Assembly: GCA_942491735.1 (NCBI GenBank)
Contig: CALOCN010000001.1
Coordinates: forward strand, 806,001 to 870,000
Direction: 5' to 3'
Length of the DNA: 64,000 bases
From: CALOCN01 sp942491735
GTDB taxonomy: Bacteria > Eisenbacteria > RBG-16-71-46 > JABDJR01
The translations under genes and the position numbers were made by a program. Positions 59,192 through 64,000 of this stretch are shown here, one piece after another. Position 1 is the first letter of the stretch, and each line of letters starts with the position of its first letter. Under the pieces are notes generated by a model, which saw only the letters and a program-made list of their open reading frames with translations, was not told the DNA's origin and did not search any database.

Positions 59192-60545
59192 CGCCGCACC
59201 TTCCACCCGATCCCGGTGGCCCGGGTTTGCGCCGTGGCTCGCCGCGCTCGCCCTGGCGGGCCTGTGGGTCGGGTCCGCGCTCGCCCAGGACTCCACGGCG
59301 GTGCAGGAGGAATCCAAGGAACCCCGTCGGGTGGTCATTCGCGACAACGACGACCCGGACCGGGAGCGCGACGCCGACCGTCGTGACCGCCGCGGGCGGA
59401 TCACCATCGACCTCGACAACGACGAGATTCCACGCGACCGGCCCCCGCGCCGGGGACGTTCCCGGGCGGACCAGACCACCAAGCACGCGGACTATGTCCG
59501 TTTTGGCGAAAGCGTCACCATCGACGCCGACGAGCGGATCTCCGGCGACGTGGTGGCCATTGGCGGAACGGTGGTGGTCAACGGGACGGTCCTGGGGGAC
59601 TGCGTTTCGGTCGGGGGCGAGATCGTCCTGGGTCCCGGGGCCTACGTCTCCCGGGATGTGGTGAGCATTGGCGGCAACGTGACCCTTCGGGACAGCTCCG
59701 AGGTGGGCGGCGACGCGGTCAGCGTGTGGGGGCAGGTGGACGTGGATCCCACCGCCGATGTCTACGGTGAGATCGTCGAGAGCGGGGGAGTGACCTTCAA
59801 CCTGCCCGGCGGCATGTGGATCCCCGGTTCCGGACGCGGGTTCGGCTGGGATCTCTGGTCCCTCGCCCGGCGCGTGATCTGGGTGCTGGTCATGGTCGGA
59901 ATCGGCCTGCTCACCTTCAACCTCTTCCCCACCCGGATGCGCCGCCTTTCCGACACCGCGATGGAGCGTGGCGTGGTCGCCTTCGTGGCCGGTCTTGCCG
60001 GTTGGGTCCTGCTCATTCCGGTGTTCGTCATTCTCCTGATCACCATCGTGGGCATTCCCCTGGCCATTCTCATGGTCCCGCTCATGCCGATCGTCCTCCT
60101 GTTGGGCTACCTCGCCGTGGCGCAGGGCGTTGGATCGCGGATCCAGTCCCGCTCCGGGAATGCCGAGGGCCTGGTGCGGGCGCTGGTTGTCGGGGTGCTT
60201 GCCCTGGAGGCGGCCATCCTTCTGGGCCGGGTGTTCGGACTGTTCGGCTCCATCTTCGACGTCATCGCGCTGCTGTTGACCGTGCTTGGGCATGGGATCG
60301 TCTTCGTGGCCATTACCACCGGTTTCGGCGCCATCCTGATTTCCCGGTTCCGACCCGCCGAGGAGATTCCGATCACCCCGGACTATCCCACCGGTTTCGG
60401 CACCGATCCCTCGGGAGCAGCCGGGATGCCGCCGGGCACCCTGGCCTCCGCGGAACCGCCCCGGCCGGACGCACCGAGTCCACCGCCGCCGCCCCCCCCT
60501 CCCAGCGACTCTCCCTATGACCGAAAGCCGCCGGACCCCAAGTAG
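59172..60545 (+). CDS. bactofilin-like (polymer-forming) domain protein with C-terminal transmembrane helices
   Basis: 457 residues. A signal-like N-terminus (ends ALAQD) is followed by a very charged Arg/Asp linker. A right-handed β-helix of the bactofilin/polymer-forming type lies at about 115-215 ('VTIDADERISGDVVAIGGTV', 'GEIVLGPGAYVSRDVVSIGG'). Several transmembrane helices follow (about 237-257, 270-335 and 355-415), then a cytoplasmic Pro-rich tail. This 'polymer-forming cytoskeletal + multi-TM' architecture is widespread beside ECF sigma/anti-sigma pairs; here the β-helix would be extracytoplasmic. A plausible output or sensor of the envelope-stress operon. Confidence 0.75.
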   Translation: MSASRSNAAPSTRSRWPGFAPWLAALALAGLWVGSALAQDSTAVQEESKEPRRVVIRDNDDPDRERDADRRDRRGRITIDLDNDEIPRDRPPRRGRSRADQTTKHADYVRFGESVTIDADERISGDVVAIGGTVVVNGTVLGDCVSVGGEIVLGPGAYVSRDVVSIGGNVTLRDSSEVGGDAVSVWGQVDVDPTADVYGEIVESGGVTFNLPGGMWIPGSGRGFGWDLWSLARRVIWVLVMVGIGLLTFNLFPTRMRRLSDTAMERGVVAFVAGLAGWVLLIPVFVILLITIVGIPLAILMVPLMPIVLLLGYLAVAQGVGSRIQSRSGNAEGLVRALVVGVLALEAAILLGRVFGLFGSIFDVIALLLTVLGHGIVFVAITTGFGAILISRFRPAEEIPITPDYPTGFGTDPSGAAGMPPGTLASAEPPRPDAPSPPPPPPPPSDSPYDRKPPDPK

Positions 60546-60723
60546 TCCAAGCGGGATCTCCCCCATGGCTTTGGGCAAAATCACCCCGGGGAGCCGGTTT
60601 TCCTGGAACGGATCCGGGATATCGAGCCTGGTTGCTTTCAGCCGATCACATTTAACTTGTTGATATGTAACGAGTTGGTGGAGTCGAATTCCTGTCGCGG
60701 AACTTGACGATCGGCCTTCGACG

Positions 60724-60738
60724 TGGCACGCTGCTTGC
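60724..60738 (+). promoter_or_regulatory. sigma-54 (-24/-12) promoter
   Basis: TGGCACGCTGCTTGC is an exact TGGCAC-N5-TTGC element, with GG and GC ten bases apart as required for RpoN. The expected start is near 60750, eight nt before the ATG at 60758. No enhancer-binding protein or RpoN gene lies in the window. Confidence 0.65.
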
Positions 60739-60757
60739 CCTTACTAGGAGCATGTTC

Positions 60758-61786
60758 ATGCCGCGTTCCGGTCTCCTCCATACGGTGTTGCATCGAGGCT
60801 TGACGACCTGCGCTGCCCTCGTGGCCAGCGTCCTCCTGGTTCTGTCCGTATCGCCTGCCGGCGCCTCGATCACCATCCACACCCCCGACGATGTCCTCGA
60901 CGACTGGACGGTGGAGTCGGGTGGCCGCCTGTTCATGAGGAGCCCGGAAGGGGACGTGTGGGAGTTCATCACTTCGGTGGACGACGACGCGATCCTCAAC
61001 AAGGGCCGGGGGGCGTTCTTCCCCGGCTCCGCGGTCGCGGTCCAGAGCGCGATCGAGTCGATCGGGTTTCCCGTTTCGACCCTCGACGTGACCATCTTCA
61101 TTCTCCCTTACCCCCGCCGGAACCTGCTGCCGTCCAGCGCCGGGGCACGGACCATCTATCTCTCTCCCGGCGTCAGCCCCATGTCCGAGAATCAGGTCCA
61201 TTCCCTGATCGCGCACGAGATGGGGCACCTGGTGCACAACCAGCTCATGCCCGACCACGACCCGCGCTGGAACGACTACCGGTCGCTGCGTGGAATCGAA
61301 GACCAGAACATCTTCTGCTCCCACGCCCTGCACCGGGACCGCCCGCACGAGATCTTCGCCGAGGACTTCCGCTACTTCTTCGGCGGGGATCAGGCCAACT
61401 ACTCGGGCAGCATCGAGAATCCTTCCCTCGCACTTCCCGACCAGGTGCCCGGACTCAAGACCTTCTTCCTGGGGCTTTCCGGTCTCACCGGCATCATCAA
61501 CGACCTGCCCAAGCCGGGTCGTCTCCACATCTTTCCGAACCCCGCCCGCAGCCGGGTGCAGATCGAGTTCGGCGACAACACCGCGTTCCGCGCCGGCGAC
61601 CCCCTGCAGTTGCAGGTCTACGACGTCCGTGGCCGGCTGGTCACCGACCGCGTGGTCGGCGCGGGAAGCCTGCTGAGCTGGGAAGGCCGGCTGGATGACG
61701 GCACCGAAGCCCCCACCGGGGTCTACTTCCTGCGTCTGTTCTCCGCCACCCAGCGCTGGAGCGGCAAGGTCCTCATCTCCCGCTGA
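60758..61786 (+). CDS. secreted zinc metalloprotease-like protein with FlgD-like C-terminus
   Basis: 342 residues from the ATG at 60758, seven nt after TAGGAG; an ATG at 60752 is too close to it. A long signal peptide ends 'SPAGAS'. The central domain has 'SLIAHEMGHLVHN' (HExxH plus the following His) and a downstream acid-rich 'PHEIFAEDFRYFFG', whose Glu/Asp could be the third zinc ligand. The fold is not one I can name. The FlgD-like sorting domain closes it ('FPNPARSRVQIEF', 'VYDVRGRLVTDRV', 'GVYFLRLF'). Control by the sigma-54 element just upstream would make it an induced extracellular protease. Confidence 0.75.
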   Translation: MPRSGLLHTVLHRGLTTCAALVASVLLVLSVSPAGASITIHTPDDVLDDWTVESGGRLFMRSPEGDVWEFITSVDDDAILNKGRGAFFPGSAVAVQSAIESIGFPVSTLDVTIFILPYPRRNLLPSSAGARTIYLSPGVSPMSENQVHSLIAHEMGHLVHNQLMPDHDPRWNDYRSLRGIEDQNIFCSHALHRDRPHEIFAEDFRYFFGGDQANYSGSIENPSLALPDQVPGLKTFFLGLSGLTGIINDLPKPGRLHIFPNPARSRVQIEFGDNTAFRAGDPLQLQVYDVRGRLVTDRVVGAGSLLSWEGRLDDGTEAPTGVYFLRLFSATQRWSGKVLISR

Positions 61787-62465
61787 CCGGCCAGGCCAGG
61801 AACGGCTCGCTTTGCGCCTCGGCCCGTTTGTCCCCCAGCCCGCTCAGCTTGATCGACGCGTCCCAGATGAATTTGGGAATCCCCAGGAGCGCCCCGTTGT
61901 TGCTCACCGTGCCCGAGAGCCAGCTCTCCATGGTTTCGGGGTCGTCGAGGTCCATGGGCTTGACCACCGCGGTTACGTGGACCCGGTAGAGCTTCTCCCG
62001 CTCCAGGGTCCCGCGCACCGCGACCTCGATCTCGTGCACCCGTTCCAGATAGCGGGACAGGGTGGCCCGATCGGCGAGCTCCACCAGGGTGCCCCCCGGC
62101 GTGAGCACTTCGTAGGATCCGTCCAGGGCGTCGCGGCGAAAGCGGTAGGTGAAGGCCACCGCGGCCACGCGCCCGCTGGACCAGAAGGGCTTGTTCGCCT
62201 TGCGCAACTCCACCAACAGGGTGACCGTCGCGGCGAGGTCGTCTCCCAGTCCCGGGTTGTCCTCGGAGAACAGTCCGCGCAGCCGGAAGGCGGCGACCAG
62301 GGTGTCGCCGTCGCTGGGGCTGGCGGGCGTCATCCCCCCGACCCCCGTCGTGTCCCCCGGGAGCGGTTGTCCCGGAGGCGCGACGTCGATGGTGATGCCG
62401 TTGGCCCGGGCTCCACTCGCCACGGCGAGCAGGCCCAGCACCACGACAACGACCCTCAGCTTCAA
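61773..62465 (-). CDS. DUF4390-like exported protein
   Basis: 230 residues read from a TTG at 62465 (GGGGGG six nt upstream). A signal peptide follows at once ('LRVVVVVLGLLAVASGARA'). The mature part 'LVAAFRLRGLFSEDNPGLGD', 'ATVTLLVELRKANKPFWSSG', 'TYRFRRDALDGSYEV' and the closing region resemble DUF4390, a periplasmic β-domain family of unknown function. It lies 40 nt downstream of the Omp85-like gene on the same strand and overlaps the metalloprotease gene convergently by 14 nt. Operon partnership with the barrel suggests an outer-membrane assembly or surface role. Confidence 0.6.
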   Translation of the reverse strand: MKLRVVVVVLGLLAVASGARANGITIDVAPPGQPLPGDTTGVGGMTPASPSDGDTLVAAFRLRGLFSEDNPGLGDDLAATVTLLVELRKANKPFWSSGRVAAVAFTYRFRRDALDGSYEVLTPGGTLVELADRATLSRYLERVHEIEVAVRGTLEREKLYRVHVTAVVKPMDLDDPETMESWLSGTVSNNGALLGIPKFIWDASIKLSGLGDKRAEAQSEPFLAWPVSGR

Positions 62466-62505
62466 GTTCGGCCCCCCAAGGTTGTCCGGCGCTACGCGCG
62501 CCGGG

Positions 62506-63888
62506 TCAGAACGAGTCCTGCAATCGGAATACGGCGCGGACGTCGCTGTCGGCGCGATTGATGTTCTTGGCCACGACCAGGCTGATTCCGGTGGAGCCCA
62601 GCCGGATACCGGTCCCCATGTCGACCAGGATGCGTTGGTCGAAGACCGATCCGCTCTCCCAGGCGTTTCCGGCATCGGTCAGGAACAGGGCCTGGAACGA
62701 ACCACTGATGGCGAAGGCGTACTCGAGGTTGGCCAGGAACACCCGGTCGCCGGTGATGCTCTTGAAGTTCTGACCCCGCAGGGTGCCGATCCCACCCAGG
62801 GCGTAGCGGCGTTGGGCGGAGAGCTGATCCCCGTTCGGGCCGGCCGATCCGTCTCCCCAGCCCACCAGCAGACGCCCCCACAGGTGCTGTCGGCGCGCGA
62901 TGCGGAAATACGTCCGCAGGTCCGCGGTGACCTGCCACTCGTCGAAGTCCCGGCGCACGGTGGGATCCGAACGGGACCAACTCACCCGGTACCAGTGTTC
63001 CACCGTGGACCACGTCTCGCGGGAGAACGGGTCCGACCCGTGCTGCTTGCGGGGCCGGCTGTCGAAGCTCGCGTTGGCGTAGTAGCCGAAGTAGTCCCCG
63101 TCGGTGATGACCGGGTTGGGCCGCACGCCGTCATGCTGGTTGAACACCGACCAGGTCGTGGCCACGGGGACGGTCTTTTCGATTCCCCCGCGGACCCCGG
63201 CGTGCACGGTGACGTAGGGGGATGGATGGAACCCGATGAAACCGAGACCGCCCTGGTTCTCGTACCAGTCCCGGTACTCCTTCTTGAGGAAGAACATGCT
63301 GGCGCTGTTTTCCCCGGAGCTGATGACCTCGTCCCCGTAGAAGGTGGGGAGGAACCGGCGGTAGCCCTCGGCCCCGATCGTCACCTTGTTCTTGGGAGTG
63401 ACCGGTTGCTCGAAACCGACCCGGAACATCCCGAACCTTGAAGCAAAGGCGTAGCCTCCCTCCAAGCGGTAGGCCGGCAGATAGTTCCGGCGGGACATGG
63501 AGCGACGCACCCCCAGGTTCAGGGCGATCCCCTCGATCCGGGTGTAGCGGGCATGGGCGAAGAAGTCCATCTTGGCCCGCCGCGGCCAGCTCAGGAAGTG
63601 GAGGTCCCGCGCCCAGCCGCTGTCCCAATCCGTGTCCCAGTCGTCGTTGTTGCCGTGGATGACCACGCGACGTCCCTTGGACCGGCGGGCCGTGGACGAG
63701 TCCGGGAGCATGCTGACCCGCACCCGGGATTCCAGGGAGGGCGTTTCGGCCCCGCTGGAGTCCCCGGATCCGTCCTGGAATTGAATGTTCGGCGAACGGG
63801 GAGGGCGGTCGCCCAGCTCGGCATGAGCGGTCGTGATCCCCCCGAGCACCACGGTCGCCCATACGACAAGAGCGATGGTGTGTTTCAT
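62506..63888 (-). CDS. Omp85/BamA-like outer-membrane barrel without clear POTRA
   Basis: 460 residues from the ATG at 63888 (GAGGA upstream; signal peptide ends TTAHA). After a low-complexity linker (to about 90), the rest is β-barrel. Near 365-405 it carries the Omp85-type signature 'ALGGIGTLRGQNF' and then 'FLANLEYAF', followed by 'LFLTDAGNAW' and a terminal strand 'SDVRAVFRLQDSF' with C-terminal Phe. No POTRA repeat is recognisable before the barrel, so it belongs to the short 'BamA/TamA family' surface-antigen group. It is the first gene of a pair with the DUF4390-like gene. Confidence 0.72.
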   Translation of the reverse strand: MKHTIALVVWATVVLGGITTAHAELGDRPPRSPNIQFQDGSGDSSGAETPSLESRVRVSMLPDSSTARRSKGRRVVIHGNNDDWDTDWDSGWARDLHFLSWPRRAKMDFFAHARYTRIEGIALNLGVRRSMSRRNYLPAYRLEGGYAFASRFGMFRVGFEQPVTPKNKVTIGAEGYRRFLPTFYGDEVISSGENSASMFFLKKEYRDWYENQGGLGFIGFHPSPYVTVHAGVRGGIEKTVPVATTWSVFNQHDGVRPNPVITDGDYFGYYANASFDSRPRKQHGSDPFSRETWSTVEHWYRVSWSRSDPTVRRDFDEWQVTADLRTYFRIARRQHLWGRLLVGWGDGSAGPNGDQLSAQRRYALGGIGTLRGQNFKSITGDRVFLANLEYAFAISGSFQALFLTDAGNAWESGSVFDQRILVDMGTGIRLGSTGISLVVAKNINRADSDVRAVFRLQDSF

Positions 63889-64000
63889 GACATGTCCTCG
63901 ATCGGCCCAAAGCAACAGAGCAGCCCTGCCTTGACTGAGCAAGGGTCGTTCCAACCGGGGGCGATGAGGCGTCACGGCAAGAGCCCGCTGCGCAAGGGGT

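Overview
The window is GC-rich bacterial chromosome from a diderm. It carries outer-membrane β-barrels of the BamA/Omp85 type, a DUF481-type barrel, many lipoproteins with clear lipoboxes, and a TonB-type C-terminal domain protein. At least eight intact exported proteins, plus one pseudogene, end in the same FlgD-like/T9SS-like C-terminal Ig domain (PNP..., fD..GR.v..L, G.h...WdG, G.Y..rl). That combination, with choice-of-anchor (ASH) and NHL proteins, is typical of uncultivated FCB-group lineages such as Eisenbacteria, Krumholzibacteria or Latescibacteria. The phylum is an inference; no rRNA is present. Recurrent promoter-like sequences fit TGnTAnnnT (extended -10). Several lie 6-8 nt before the start codon, which suggests that leaderless mRNAs are common.

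Layout. 1-9050: STAS-like fragment, SAM methyltransferase, NHL lipoprotein, single-POTRA Omp85 protein, a three-gene envelope operon led by a CsgG-like lipoprotein with a nested peptidoglycan-binding domain, and a HupE/UreJ-PpiC pair. 9107-16021: a giant secreted protein made of Cys-rich and ASH modules, the wreck of a paralogue, a PEGA lipoprotein and an unknown membrane-anchored protein. 16115-19926: SDR, a Fur/PerR regulator under a visible self-operator, then rubrerythrin, an Fe-S oxidoreductase and DUF3501, an oxidative-stress module. 19971-37958: a pentameric ligand-gated channel, a secreted SGNH hydrolase, BipA/TypA, and a series of secreted or lipid-anchored proteins.

37964-45104 is the most unusual part. 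A double-cyclase-domain/AAA/TPR protein overlaps a class I isoprenoid-synthase-like gene. Next come a 68-residue NHLP-like peptide ending in Cys and an integral-membrane Pyr4/PaxB-type terpene cyclase read from a CTG codon. Converging on these is a cyclic-nucleotide-binding Ser/Thr kinase of PKG-like domain order. I read this as a candidate terpenoid or prenylated-peptide locus with its own cyclic-nucleotide signalling.

45194-49543 holds a PLD-like exported protein divergent from a DUF481 barrel. 49611-55649 is accessory DNA at the initiator tRNA gene: a HigA-ImmA fusion behind an 18-codon remnant of HigB, then a segment flanked by 69-bp direct repeats that each contain the tRNA-fMet 3' end and its terminator. 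That segment carries a subtilase and an AbiE toxin-antitoxin pair with duplicated operator repeats. 55637-64000 returns to core genes: tRNA-fMet, a DivIC/FtsB-like protein, enolase, an ECF sigma/anti-sigma/bactofilin-like operon, a metalloprotease behind a textbook sigma-54 promoter, a DUF4390-like protein and an Omp85-like barrel. Everything here is read by eye; family names are from recognition of motifs, not from searches.
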